From Methylomicrobium agile (GTDB lineage Bacteria > Pseudomonadota > Gammaproteobacteria > Methylococcales > Methylomonadaceae): a DNA stretch of 64,000 nucleotides. Below are positions 1 through 8,873 of the stretch, in pieces (within the stretch, counting starts at the first letter, position 1; each line of letters opens with the position of its first letter). Under the pieces are notes generated by a model. That model was not told the DNA's origin, searched no databases, and saw only the letters and a program-made list of their open reading frames with translations. Where the stretch lies: positions 1,860,001-1,924,000 of the forward strand of contig NZ_JPOJ01000001.1 of NCBI RefSeq assembly GCF_000733855.1, read 5' to 3'. The translations under genes were made by a program, and so were the position numbers.

Positions 1-2688
1 CTGATTCTCGTCGACGGCTCGTCCTTCCTGTACCGCGCCTACCATGCGCTGCCGCCTTTGACCAGCCCGCAGGGCCTGGCGACCAACGCGGTCTACGGCG
101 TTTCGAACATGCTGAAAAAGATGCTCGGCGATTATCCGGACGCGCATTTCGCGGTCGTTTTCGACGCGCCCGGCAACAACTTCCGGCACGATCTTTACGA
201 GCACTACAAGGCGCACCGGCCGCCGATGCCGGACGATCTGCGCTGCCAGATCGAGCCTCTGCATCGGATGGTGAAGGCGATGGGGCTGCCGTTGATCATC
301 GAGGCGGGGATCGAGGCGGACGATGTGCTCGGATGCCTGGCCAGGAAGGCGGAGAAGGAAGGTTTCGACATCATTATTTCGACCGGCGACAAGGACATGG
401 CGCAGCTGGTCAACGAGCACATCTCGCTTGAAAACACGATGAACAATGTCCGGATGGGCGTTCAGGGCGTGATCGAAAAGTTCGGCGTTCGGCCGGACCA
501 GATCGTTGACTATCTGGCGCTGATCGGCGATACGGTCGACAACATTCCGGGGGTGCCGAAGGTTGGTCCGAAAACGGCCGCGAAATGGCTCGAACAATAC
601 GGCACGCTGGACAATCTGGTCGCGCATGCGGCTGAGATTACCGGTAAGATCGGCGAGAATCTGCGTGCGAGTCTCGACCAGTTGCCGCTGTCGAAGCAGC
701 TGGCCACGATCAAGTGCGAAGTCGAATTGCCGCACGAGATCGGCGAACTGACGCGCAAACCGATCGACCCGGCAGAACTGAGACCGCTGCTGTCCGAGTT
801 CGGCTTTACTACCTGGCTGAAGGCGCTCGGCAGCGAGGCGGCTGCACCCCCCGCTGCCGCGCCGGAAGCTTTTGCCGGCAAAACCGAGTACGAAACGGTT
901 TTGACGGAAGAACAATTCGAACGCTGGCTGGAGCAACTGGAGAAAGCCGAACTGTTCGCCTTCGACACCGAAACGACCAGCCTCGATTACAGCAAGGCCC
1001 GGATCGTCGGCGTGTCGTTCGCGGTCGAGCCGGGACAGGCGGCCTATGTGCCGCTCGCTCACGACTATCCCGGCGCGCCGGAACAGCTCGACAAGGCGCA
1101 CGTACTGGAACGGCTCCGGCCGCTGCTCGAAAATCCGCGCAAGTCCAAGCTTGGGCAAAACATCAAATACGACCTGCACGTGCTGGCCAACGAGGGCATC
1201 GGCCTGCAAGGCATCGCGTACGACACGATGCTGGAGTCCTACGTCTATAACAGCACCGCGACCCGGCACAACATGGACGATCTGGCCAAGAAATACCTCG
1301 ACGTCGACACGATCCGCTACGAGGACATCGCCGGCAAGGGCGCGAAGCAGCTGTCGTTCGAGGAAATCCCGATCGAACAGGCCGCTCCGTACGCGGCCGA
1401 GGATGCGGACATCACCCTGCGCCTGCACCGCAAACTGTGCCCGCAGCTTGCCGAACACGATGCGCTGTACCGGCTCTACAGCGAGATCGAGATGCCGCTG
1501 GTCAGCGTGCTGGCCCGGATCGAACGCAACGGCGTCGCGATCGATACGGAGATGCTCGCGCAGCAAAGCCTGGAGCTGGCCAGCCAGATCGTCAGCCTCG
1601 AACAGCATGCGCACGAGCTGGCCGGGCACAGCTTCAATCTCGGTTCGCCGAAACAGATCCAGGAAATCCTGTACGACCGGCTGCAGTTGCCGGTGCTGAA
1701 GAAAACGCCGAAGGGCCTGCCTTCCACCGACGAGTCGGTGCTGCAGGAACTGGCCGCCGATTATCCTTTGCCCCGGCTGATTCTCGAACACCGGGGCCTT
1801 AGCAAGCTCAAATCGACCTATACCGACAGGCTGCCCGAACAGGTCGATCCCAAGACCGGGCGGATTCACACTTCTTACCATCAGGCGGTCGCCGCGACCG
1901 GGCGGCTGTCGTCCTCGGACCCGAACCTGCAAAACATTCCGATCCGGAACGGCGAAGGGCGCAAGATCCGTCAGGCCTTCATCGCGCCGCGCGGCTTCAA
2001 GCTTCTCGCGGCCGATTATTCGCAGATCGAACTGCGCATCATGGCGCATCTGTCCGACGATGCGGGACTGCTGCGCGCGTTCGGCGACGGCGTGGACGTG
2101 CATACCGCCACTGCGGCGGAAGTGTTCGGCGTCGCGCCGGAAATGGTCACGCACGACTTGCGGCGCTCCGCCAAGGCGATCAATTTCGGGCTGATCTACG
2201 GGATGTCCTCGTTCGGTCTCGCGCAACAGCTCGGCGTGCCGCGGGGCAGGGCGCAGTCGTACATCGACCTGTATTTCGAGCGTTATCCCGGCGTGAAGGC
2301 TTACATGGATTCGATCCGGGCGCTGGCCCGGGAGCAAGGCTATGTCGAGACACTGTTCGGCCGGCGGCTGTATCTGCCCGACATCAACTCGCGCAACGCG
2401 TCGCAGCGCCAGTATGCCGAGCGCACCGCGATCAATGCGCCGATGCAGGGCACCGCGGCGGACATTATCAAGCGGGCGATGATCGCGGTCGACCGCTGGC
2501 TGACCGAGGAGCGCGCGGACGCGAAAATGATCATGCAGGTCCACGACGAACTGGTGTTCGAAGTCGCCGAAGACCAGCTCGACGATTGCCGGGCGAAAAT
2601 CGAATCGATCATGAGCTACGCCGCCGACTTGAAGGTGCCGCTGCTCGTCGATATCGGCGTCGGCGATAACTGGGACGAGGCGCATTGA
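1..2688 (+). CDS. polA: DNA polymerase I (5' end cut by window)
   Basis: Family A DNA polymerase I, which fills gaps and removes RNA primers during replication and repair. The reading frame is already open at base 1 (LILVDGSSFLYRAYHA), matching about residue 9 of E. coli PolA, so only a handful of codons are missing. The ttg at 58 is not the start. The order is a 5'-3' exonuclease domain (RPPMPDDLR, IEADDVLG, GDKDMAQL), a 3'-5' exonuclease domain with intact acidic residues (FDTETTSLD, YAAEDADITLRLH), then the polymerase domain with motif A (DYSQIELRIMAH), motif B (RRSAKAINFGLIYG) and motif C (QVHDELVFEV). Both nuclease activities therefore look intact. All visible signature motifs are present and there is no frameshift. 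Confidence 0.98.
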   Translation: MILVDGSSFLYRAYHALPPLTSPQGLATNAVYGVSNMLKKMLGDYPDAHFAVVFDAPGNNFRHDLYEHYKAHRPPMPDDLRCQIEPLHRMVKAMGLPLIIEAGIEADDVLGCLARKAEKEGFDIIISTGDKDMAQLVNEHISLENTMNNVRMGVQGVIEKFGVRPDQIVDYLALIGDTVDNIPGVPKVGPKTAAKWLEQYGTLDNLVAHAAEITGKIGENLRASLDQLPLSKQLATIKCEVELPHEIGELTRKPIDPAELRPLLSEFGFTTWLKALGSEAAAPPAAAPEAFAGKTEYETVLTEEQFERWLEQLEKAELFAFDTETTSLDYSKARIVGVSFAVEPGQAAYVPLAHDYPGAPEQLDKAHVLERLRPLLENPRKSKLGQNIKYDLHVLANEGIGLQGIAYDTMLESYVYNSTATRHNMDDLAKKYLDVDTIRYEDIAGKGAKQLSFEEIPIEQAAPYAAEDADITLRLHRKLCPQLAEHDALYRLYSEIEMPLVSVLARIERNGVAIDTEMLAQQSLELASQIVSLEQHAHELAGHSFNLGSPKQIQEILYDRLQLPVLKKTPKGLPSTDESVLQELAADYPLPRLILEHRGLSKLKSTYTDRLPEQVDPKTGRIHTSYHQAVAATGRLSSSDPNLQNIPIRNGEGRKIRQAFIAPRGFKLLAADYSQIELRIMAHLSDDAGLLRAFGDGVDVHTATAAEVFGVAPEMVTHDLRRSAKAINFGLIYGMSSFGLAQQLGVPRGRAQSYIDLYFERYPGVKAYMDSIRALAREQGYVETLFGRRLYLPDINSRNASQRQYAERTAINAPMQGTAADIIKRAMIAVDRWLTEERADAKMIMQVHDELVFEVAEDQLDDCRAKIESIMSYAADLKVPLLVDIGVGDNWDEAH

Positions 2689-2817
2689 AATCAGCGGCTG
2701 CCACCGGTCGTTTCAGAACGGCAGTTACCGGGTTAAAATCGGTTTTTACCGTAGCGTTGTCGTAACGGCCGGACTGGCTGGGGCGTCAGATCGATTTTTT
2801 GATTCGCGAGGGGCCGC

Positions 2818-3300
2818 ATGAACATGAGCGCCGAATTTCCGCCGCGGCCGAATGGCCGGGATTGCCATGACGACAGTCCGGACCCATGCGGCGCGTATGG
2901 GCCGGAGGGGAAACGGAGCCGCCATGAATGGATTGCGGTCGCCGCCTATTTCAAGGCCGAAAAACGCGGCTTTACCCCCGGCCGCGAATTGGAAGACTGG
3001 CTCGAAGCGGAGCTTGAATACGCGAAAAGCCGGGTCGAAAATTTCCTGCAAATCCTCGAAGAAGACGGCGCGCCGACAATGCGCGGCCTGCAAGCCCTGG
3101 CCCAATCCATCGGCGTCGAACGGCCGGAACGCTTCCCTGCCAAAACCGACCTGATTCAGGCCATCCAATGCGCCTGCCAAACGATACCGTGTTTCAGGAT
3201 CGGTACCGAGGAGACCTGCCGCCAAGTCCCGGACTGCAAGTGGCGTTCCGAGTGCAAAAAACTGATTGCCGAATGGAAACGGCATGAAAAGCATCAGTGA
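2818..3300 (+). CDS. DUF2934-domain protein with cysteine-rich C-terminus
   Basis: Small soluble protein of 160 residues, function unknown. Residues about 36-66 (RHEWIAVAAYF..RGFTPGRELEDWLEAE) match the short DUF2934 motif seen in many proteobacterial proteins. The tail holds six cysteines within 29 residues (about 118-146, spacing C-x-C-x4-C-x8-C-x5-C-x5-C), which could bind a metal or form disulfides; that is inference. A GAGGGG ribosome-binding site lies just before the ATG. It follows polA by 130 bases on the same strand and ends before a run of T. No signal peptide or membrane segment is seen. Confidence 0.75.
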   Translation: MNMSAEFPPRPNGRDCHDDSPDPCGAYGPEGKRSRHEWIAVAAYFKAEKRGFTPGRELEDWLEAELEYAKSRVENFLQILEEDGAPTMRGLQALAQSIGVERPERFPAKTDLIQAIQCACQTIPCFRIGTEETCRQVPDCKWRSECKKLIAEWKRHEKHQ

Positions 3301-3406
3301 CGCGGCTTTTTTTTGTCCATCCGGCTTTAAAGTGCCGCAATGACGGCCAAATGCTTTATCATTAGCGCCTCAAAAAAATAATAACCGCGAACCGCTTCAA
3401 ACCACT

Positions 3407-5650
3407 ATGAGTCTGTCTCCAGAAAATTCGAACGACCGCCGCCTGTCCCTGATTCTTTTATTCGCCGCCACCCTGTTCGCCAGCGCGTCGTTGATGTTCG
3501 TGCTGCAGCCGATGTTCGGAAAGATCCTACTGCCTTTGCTGGGCGGTTCGCCGTCGGTCTGGAATACCTGCATGGTGTTCTATCAAACGCTGCTGTTCCT
3601 CGGCTATTTGTATGCGCACCTGATTTCGACGCGGCAAAACACGCACCGGCAGGTGCTGATTCACGGCGCGGTGATTCTGGTCAGTCTGCTGGCGCTGCCG
3701 GTCGCGATGCCCGAAAACGCGGCGCCGCCAACCGAAAGCAATCCGACCTTCTGGCTGCTCTGGACGTTGTTGATTGCGATCGGCCTGCCTTTTTTCGTGG
3801 TTTCGACGACGGCGCCGTTGATCCAGAAATGGTTTGCGAACGCCGGACACCATACCAGCCATGACCCTTATTACCTCTATGCAGCCAGCAATGCGGGCAG
3901 CTTGATCGCGCTGCTCAGCTACCCGTTTTTGTTGGAGCCGAACATCGGGCTGGACCTGCAAAAGGCAGACTGGAGCATCGGTTACGGGCTGCTGTGCCTG
4001 TTGATTGCCGGTTGCGCGTTTGCGCTGTGGAAATCGCATCGGCTGAATCCGATCGTCGAGGAGGCAGTCGGCGGCGATAACGGCCTGAGCCCTTACACAC
4101 AACTGCACTGGCTGGCGCTGGCCTTCGTGCCTTCCAGCCTGCTGCTCGGCCTGACCAACTTCATCAGCACCGATATCGCTTCGGTGCCGCTGTTGTGGAT
4201 CATTCCGCTGACGCTGTACCTGTTGACTTTCATCATCGTGTTTTCGAAATGGCACGATGCGATCCATCCGTGGATGGTCAAGCTGCAGCCGATGATCCTG
4301 CTGCCGTTCATCGCCTATTCGTTCATCAACCCGGCGATCATTCCGTACTGGGTCAACCTGGCCCTGCATCTGGCCGCGTTCTTCATCGCGGTGATGGTCT
4401 GCCACGGCGAGCTGGCCAAGGCCCGGCCGCATACCCGGCACCTGACCACCTATTATCTGATCATGTCGTTCGCGGGCATGCTCGGGGGTATGTTCAATAC
4501 TTTCGTCGCGCCGTTCGTGTTCAATGGCGTTTACGAATACCCGATCATGATCGTGGCCGCCTTGCTGTTGCGCCCTGGCCTGAAACTGTCGATCGGCGCG
4601 GAAAAGCTCGATTGGCTGAAGCAGGCGCTGTTTCCGGCCGTGCTGCTCGTATTCGGGATCGCGGTGTATCTGGGGATCGGGAATTTACCGGAATATCTCG
4701 ATACGATCGGCGTCGGCCTTTTGGTTTTGGCCGGCCTGCTGTACGCGTTCAGAAGCCGGCCGCTGACGCTGGCGCTGTCGACCGGCGTGCTGATTTTCTT
4801 CACGATGGGGCTGCACGGCCTGTTGTCGAACACGCTGTACCAGGAACGCACCTTCTTCGGCGTGCTGTCGGTTCGTGAGAGCGTGCTGACTGATGAAGCC
4901 GGCCGGCCGGAAAGATTCCACGAGTTTTATCACGGCACCACCAAGCACGGCGCGCAACGCATCAATTCCGACCAGGCTTTGACGCCGTTGACCTATTTCA
5001 GCCGGCCGGGACCGATCGGACAAGTGTTCAGCGTGTTCGACAACGTCGATCAAAATTGGGAGATCGGCGTCGTCGGCCTCGGTGCCGGCACGTTGAACTG
5101 TTACGCGAAACCGACCCAAAGCTGGACGTTTTACGAGCTCGACCCGCTGGTCGTCGATGTGGCGAGCAATCCGAAATACTTCACCTACATCAGCCGCTGC
5201 AATCCGAAGGTGAACATGAAGGTCGGCGATGCGCGCCTGTCGCTCGAAAAAGAGCCGGATCAAAAATTCGATCTGTACATCATCGACGCGTTCAGCTCCG
5301 ATTCGATCCCGACGCATTTGCTGACCCAGGAAGCGATCCGGCTGTATTTCAAAAAACTGAAGCCAAACGGCATCCTGGCGCTGCACATCACCAACCGGCA
5401 TCTGGCGTTGAAGAAAGTGCTGGCTGACCATGCCAAGCAACTGCATTATGACGCGCTGCTGCAGGAATTCGTCCCGCAGCAGGAAATTCCTTTGGTCGCG
5501 GCCACCGACTGGGTCGTAATGGCGGAAAAGCCGGAAACGCTGGATTCGCTACGTGCCAGCGGCCTCGGCAGATGGCAGAAGCTGCCGATCACCTTCGGCC
5601 TGAAGCCGTGGACCGACGATTTCACGAATATCGTCACGATCTGGAAATAA
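3407..5650 (+). CDS. membrane protein fused to spermidine synthase-like domain
   Basis: Protein of 747 residues. The N-terminal two thirds are a series of hydrophobic helices. The C-terminal part (about residues 540-700) has the Rossmann-type aminopropyltransferase fold signature: VVGLGAGTLNCYA as nucleotide-binding loop, the acidic ELDP, GDARLSLE, and DAFSSDSIPTHLLT at the active-site position of polyamine synthases. Such fused transporter/spermidine-synthase-like proteins are widespread, but their substrate is not established, so polyamine synthesis should not be assumed. It is a single gene followed by a repeat array, with no partner genes. Confidence 0.8.
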   Translation: MSLSPENSNDRRLSLILLFAATLFASASLMFVLQPMFGKILLPLLGGSPSVWNTCMVFYQTLLFLGYLYAHLISTRQNTHRQVLIHGAVILVSLLALPVAMPENAAPPTESNPTFWLLWTLLIAIGLPFFVVSTTAPLIQKWFANAGHHTSHDPYYLYAASNAGSLIALLSYPFLLEPNIGLDLQKADWSIGYGLLCLLIAGCAFALWKSHRLNPIVEEAVGGDNGLSPYTQLHWLALAFVPSSLLLGLTNFISTDIASVPLLWIIPLTLYLLTFIIVFSKWHDAIHPWMVKLQPMILLPFIAYSFINPAIIPYWVNLALHLAAFFIAVMVCHGELAKARPHTRHLTTYYLIMSFAGMLGGMFNTFVAPFVFNGVYEYPIMIVAALLLRPGLKLSIGAEKLDWLKQALFPAVLLVFGIAVYLGIGNLPEYLDTIGVGLLVLAGLLYAFRSRPLTLALSTGVLIFFTMGLHGLLSNTLYQERTFFGVLSVRESVLTDEAGRPERFHEFYHGTTKHGAQRINSDQALTPLTYFSRPGPIGQVFSVFDNVDQNWEIGVVGLGAGTLNCYAKPTQSWTFYELDPLVVDVASNPKYFTYISRCNPKVNMKVGDARLSLEKEPDQKFDLYIIDAFSSDSIPTHLLTQEAIRLYFKKLKPNGILALHITNRHLALKKVLADHAKQLHYDALLQEFVPQQEIPLVAATDWVVMAEKPETLDSLRASGLGRWQKLPITFGLKPWTDDFTNIVTIWK

Positions 5651-5656
5651 ACCTTC

Positions 5657-6061
5657 CGGGATAGCAAAACGCCAACAGGCCTCAAAGCCATGGCGGATTG
5701 CCTGGCGGCGAATCCGCCCTACAAGAGCTAAATGCCGTCTCGCCAAGGGGATATGCCTTTACCGTAAGATACCCAAGTAGATATTGTTACCCACGCCAAG
5801 CGTTATGAAGAGCAGCGTTGTAGGGCGTTTTCGCGATAGCAAAACGCCAGCAGGCCTCAAAGCCATGGCGGATTGCCTAGCGGCGAATCCGCCCTACAAG
5901 AGCTAAATGCCGCCTCGCCAAGGGACCGTAAGATACCCAAATAGATATTGTTACCCACGTCAAGCGTTATGAAGAGCAGCGTTGTAGGGCGTTTTCGCGA
6001 TAGCAAAACGCCAACAGGCTTCAAAGCCATGGCGGATTGCCTGGCGGCGAATCCGCCCTAC
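5657..6061. repeat. tandem array of three GTAG-headed palindromic elements
   Basis: Three copies of a two-hairpin element end at 5722, 5897 and 6061. Copies 2 (5820-5897) and 3 (5984-6061) are complete 78-mers and copy 1 is 5'-truncated. Each reads GTAG, then a GGCGTTTT/AAAACGCC stem, a short spacer, then a GGCGGATT/AATCCGCC stem ending in CTAC. This is two REP-like units facing each other. The copies plus their near-identical spacers recur at 175 and 164 bases; the first spacer carries an 11-base insertion. The only short frames here are artefacts of the repeat. A fourth copy lies inverted at 47777-47853. Confidence 0.85.
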
Positions 6062-6112
6062 AAGAGCTATTGGGGGAGGGGACGCAATGGGCAAAAAAAC
6101 CAGGGTCCGGCA

Positions 6113-7744
6113 TTAATAATACAATATCTTTTTCAGTTCGGGATGCGCCAGAAATTCCCGAATCGGTACCACCGCTACATAGGTGTTCTTATAGCGGTGC
6201 CGATAATACGGGAATTGCGCCGGCAGATCGGATTCTCTTTTAAAACGCATCAGTAAATAATCATCCGGATGCTCGGGCATCCATTCCTCAAGAAGGGGTA
6301 AAAAGTGGAAGACCTTAACGGGTTTCGTCAGGCGTCCGGTAAAAATATATTCACCGTGATAGACGGCGCCCATATAAGCCACTTCCTTGCCTTGATTTAA
6401 AACTTCGGTAATTTGGGCGCCGATGGGGCGCGTGTCGAAACGTTCGCCGATAACGGAAAAAACCGCCGAAGAGATAATCAGCACACTGATCACGATGGCG
6501 GTGCTGACGGCAAAAACCGACTCCGGAGCATTTTTGGCCCGGTATCGCCATAATAATCCCGCCACGATCAATACGCCTGCCCCCCATAGCGGGGACAATG
6601 CCGCGAGTTCGGCAATGCGGTGCTGGAATGCGTCGGTCCAGGGTAGGGCTGCCATCACGCCGCCGAGCAGCGCCAATGAGGCCGTTATCCCTTGGTGGGC
6701 GTGCCGCCAGTCGGATCGGCGCTCGTCGGCCTGTTCCGCCGCTCTGGCCAGCACCAGCACCAATAACGGAAACATCGGCAACAGGTAGTGGATGCGCTTG
6801 CCGCTGATCGCCGAAAACACGATAAACAACGGCACGCCCCAGGCCGCGCAAAAACGCAGGCCCGCCTCTTTCGGATTCAACGTTTTCAGACCCTGCCAGA
6901 TCGGTTTCATCAATAGCCAGGGTAATAACACGGCCGGCATAAATTGCGCATACCACCACCACGGTAACGGATGGGCGAACGACTCGACCAGGCGCCCCTG
7001 CGTTTGTCCCCAGAAAATCGCATTCCGATAAACTTCACCGCCCGCCATGCCGGCCGGAAGCGCCCAGCACAGCGCAATCGCGGCACCCAGTAGAATGCTG
7101 AAGGCGAGCCCGGCATACCACCTTTTCCAATAAGATCCGGGCCGGAGTTCGCGGTGCCACCAGGGCGCCGTCAACGCCACCGGCAATAAGTGCAGCAGGA
7201 CCACCGGGCCTTTGGAGAGTACGCCTCCGCCGACGGCGGCGCCGAGCAGCAGCCAGCGCGGCAGCGTCAGTCCCGCGTCGGCCAGTTTCAAAAGGCCGTA
7301 AATGCCGAGAGCGACGAAAAACGCCAGCATCATGTCGAACATGGTCAACGTGCTGAAGACGATCCAGAAGCCCGAACCCAGCAGCATGATCGGCGCCATG
7401 TCGGCGACCGTTTTGCATTCCGGCCATAATAACCGGGCGATGGCGGAAGTCAGATAAACGGTACCCAGCGCGAACAGCGGCGAAACGAGCCGCAACGACC
7501 AGTCATTGACGCCGAGCAGCAGCCAGGTGAGCTGCATCAGCCAGAACAGCAGCGGCGGTTTGTGGCTGTAAAGTTCGCCGTTCAGGTGCGGCACCAGAAA
7601 ATCGCTGCGCAGCCACATTTCCCAGGCCACCGCTGCGTAGCGGGTTTCATCGACCGGCAGCAAAGGTCTGGCATAGAGCGCAACGCTGACGAGTATCGCC
7701 CAGATGACGAATACCCAGGTTTTGACGGACAGAAAATGATACAT
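6113..7744 (-). CDS. ArnT/PMT-like glycosyltransferase family 39 membrane protein
   Basis: Integral membrane glycosyltransferase of 543 residues with about a dozen hydrophobic helices. The start chosen is the ATG at 7744 (MYHFLSVKTWVF), because the upstream in-frame extension is a shadow of the next gene. The first periplasmic loop carries the family signature (ARPLLPVDETRYAAVAWEM, then GELYSHKPPLLFW). That loop holds the catalytic acidic residue of ArnT/PMT enzymes, which move a sugar from a polyprenyl-phosphate donor to lipid A or protein. It is the last gene of a minus-strand operon with an LpxB-N-like protein and a GT2 enzyme. Aminoarabinose itself is not implied, as no arn biosynthesis genes are present. 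Confidence 0.85.
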   Translation of the reverse strand: MYHFLSVKTWVFVIWAILVSVALYARPLLPVDETRYAAVAWEMWLRSDFLVPHLNGELYSHKPPLLFWLMQLTWLLLGVNDWSLRLVSPLFALGTVYLTSAIARLLWPECKTVADMAPIMLLGSGFWIVFSTLTMFDMMLAFFVALGIYGLLKLADAGLTLPRWLLLGAAVGGGVLSKGPVVLLHLLPVALTAPWWHRELRPGSYWKRWYAGLAFSILLGAAIALCWALPAGMAGGEVYRNAIFWGQTQGRLVESFAHPLPWWWYAQFMPAVLLPWLLMKPIWQGLKTLNPKEAGLRFCAAWGVPLFIVFSAISGKRIHYLLPMFPLLVLVLARAAEQADERRSDWRHAHQGITASLALLGGVMAALPWTDAFQHRIAELAALSPLWGAGVLIVAGLLWRYRAKNAPESVFAVSTAIVISVLIISSAVFSVIGERFDTRPIGAQITEVLNQGKEVAYMGAVYHGEYIFTGRLTKPVKVFHFLPLLEEWMPEHPDDYLLMRFKRESDLPAQFPYYRHRYKNTYVAVVPIREFLAHPELKKILYY

Positions 7745-7779
7745 AGAGTGGCCCGTGCCGGGCGGATTCAGGTGGACAC

Positions 7780-8061
7780 TCAGGTGTTGAGCTGCCGGCG
7801 TTCGTAGATCACGAAATAAAGGTTGCGGAGATAGATGAACAGGCCGCTGGCTTGGCCGAGAATGAAAACCGGGTCTTGCCGATAAACCGCATAGGCCAGC
7901 AGGGTGATGCCCCCGGCGATGCTGAAATACCAGAAGGCGATCGGGAACACGCTTTTTTTCTGCTTTTCGCTCTGGATCCATTGCACCAGAAAGCGGGCGG
8001 AAAACAGGGCCTGGCCCAGAAAGCCGACAGCCAGCCAAAGGGTTTCTTTATCCAAGTTCAA
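7780..8061 (-). CDS. lipid-A-disaccharide synthase N-terminal domain protein
   Basis: Membrane protein of 93 residues with three hydrophobic helices, matching the stand-alone LAB_N (LpxB N-terminal) family: LWLAVGFLGQALFSARFLVQW, then KSVFPIAFWYFSIAG. It contains no LpxB catalytic domain. These small proteins usually sit between a DPM1-like GT2 and an ArnT-like GT39, as here, and are thought to assist polyprenyl-sugar handling; that role is inferred from context. Its start overlaps the 3' end of the GT2 gene by 14 bases, which suggests translational coupling. Confidence 0.88.
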   Translation of the reverse strand: MNLDKETLWLAVGFLGQALFSARFLVQWIQSEKQKKSVFPIAFWYFSIAGGITLLAYAVYRQDPVFILGQASGLFIYLRNLYFVIYERRQLNT

Positions 8062-8779
8062 TTTCGTGGGTCTCCGGTAATTTTGCGCGTTTTTGCAGCC
8101 AGATCACGCCCAGCAGATCGGTGATGCCCGCCCACAGGCGATCGAGCGTTCCGTAGTTGGAAACGCCTACGCCGCGCGGCCGATGATTGACCGGTTCGGA
8201 AACGACCGCGCCGCCGGCCCGAATCACCAGTGCCGGCAAAAACCGGTGCATGTGGTCGAAATAAGGCAGTTCCAGGAATTTCTCCCTGGCGAAGACTTTC
8301 AGGCCGCAGCCGGTATCCGGCGTATTGTCCCCGAGCAGCGTGGATCTGACCGCATTCGCGAATTTGGACGAGAACAGGCGCCATTTCGAATCGTAGCGCT
8401 TGTTGCGCCAGCCTGCAATCATCCACAAGTCGGCGTTGTTCCGGCTCTTTTCAAGCAAGGTCTCGTACAGACGGGGAATGTCGGCGGGATCGTTTTGTCC
8501 GTCACCGTCCAGCGTGGCGATCCAGGGATAAACCGCAGCCTTCACACCGGTGCGGACCGCCGTGCTTTGGCCGCAGCTTTGCCGGTGCCGGATCACGCGC
8601 AATGCCTTGTAGTGCCGCATGGCTTCTTTCAGTTCGGTTTCGGTCCGGTCGCGGCTGCCGTCGTCCACGTAAATGATCTCATAAGCTTCGGCTTGTGTCA
8701 TGGCGGATTCTATTTCTTCGATCAGCGGCAAAATATTGCCGGCTTCATTATGGACAGGAACGACGATGGAAATTTTCAT
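8048..8779 (-). CDS. GT2 polyprenyl-phosphate glycosyltransferase (DPM1/ArnC-like)
   Basis: Cytoplasmic family 2 glycosyltransferase, 243 residues. The N-terminus (ISIVVPVHNEAGNI), the nucleotide-binding IIYVDDGSRDRT, the metal-binding ATLDGDGQNDP and the RH near GGAVVSEPVNHRPRG are the usual DPM1-like signature. There is no long C-terminal membrane region. It probably loads a sugar from a nucleotide donor onto a polyprenyl phosphate for the ArnT-like enzyme downstream. It is the first gene of the three-gene minus-strand operon. An IS5-family element sits only 94 bases upstream of its start, so its native promoter may be displaced. Confidence 0.88.
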   Translation of the reverse strand: MKISIVVPVHNEAGNILPLIEEIESAMTQAEAYEIIYVDDGSRDRTETELKEAMRHYKALRVIRHRQSCGQSTAVRTGVKAAVYPWIATLDGDGQNDPADIPRLYETLLEKSRNNADLWMIAGWRNKRYDSKWRLFSSKFANAVRSTLLGDNTPDTGCGLKVFAREKFLELPYFDHMHRFLPALVIRAGGAVVSEPVNHRPRGVGVSNYGTLDRLWAGITDLLGVIWLQKRAKLPETHEIELG

Positions 8780-8873
8780 TGAGGTGTTTTGCAGCGAACC
8801 GAATACTATACGGCGTAAATTTTACGAAATGATGACAGCCGCCCACAATCCGGGCGGATTTGAGAATGATTTA

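Noticed and set aside
5948-6256. Plus-strand frame over the repeat array
   Set aside because: It is made of repeat sequence and the complement of the glycosyltransferase 3' end, with no ribosome-binding site or family match.
6113-8038. Longer 641-residue version of the ArnT-like protein
   Set aside because: The extra 98 N-terminal residues are Arg/Pro-rich and come from the complement frame of the LpxB_N gene. The membrane protein proper starts at MYHFLSV (7744).
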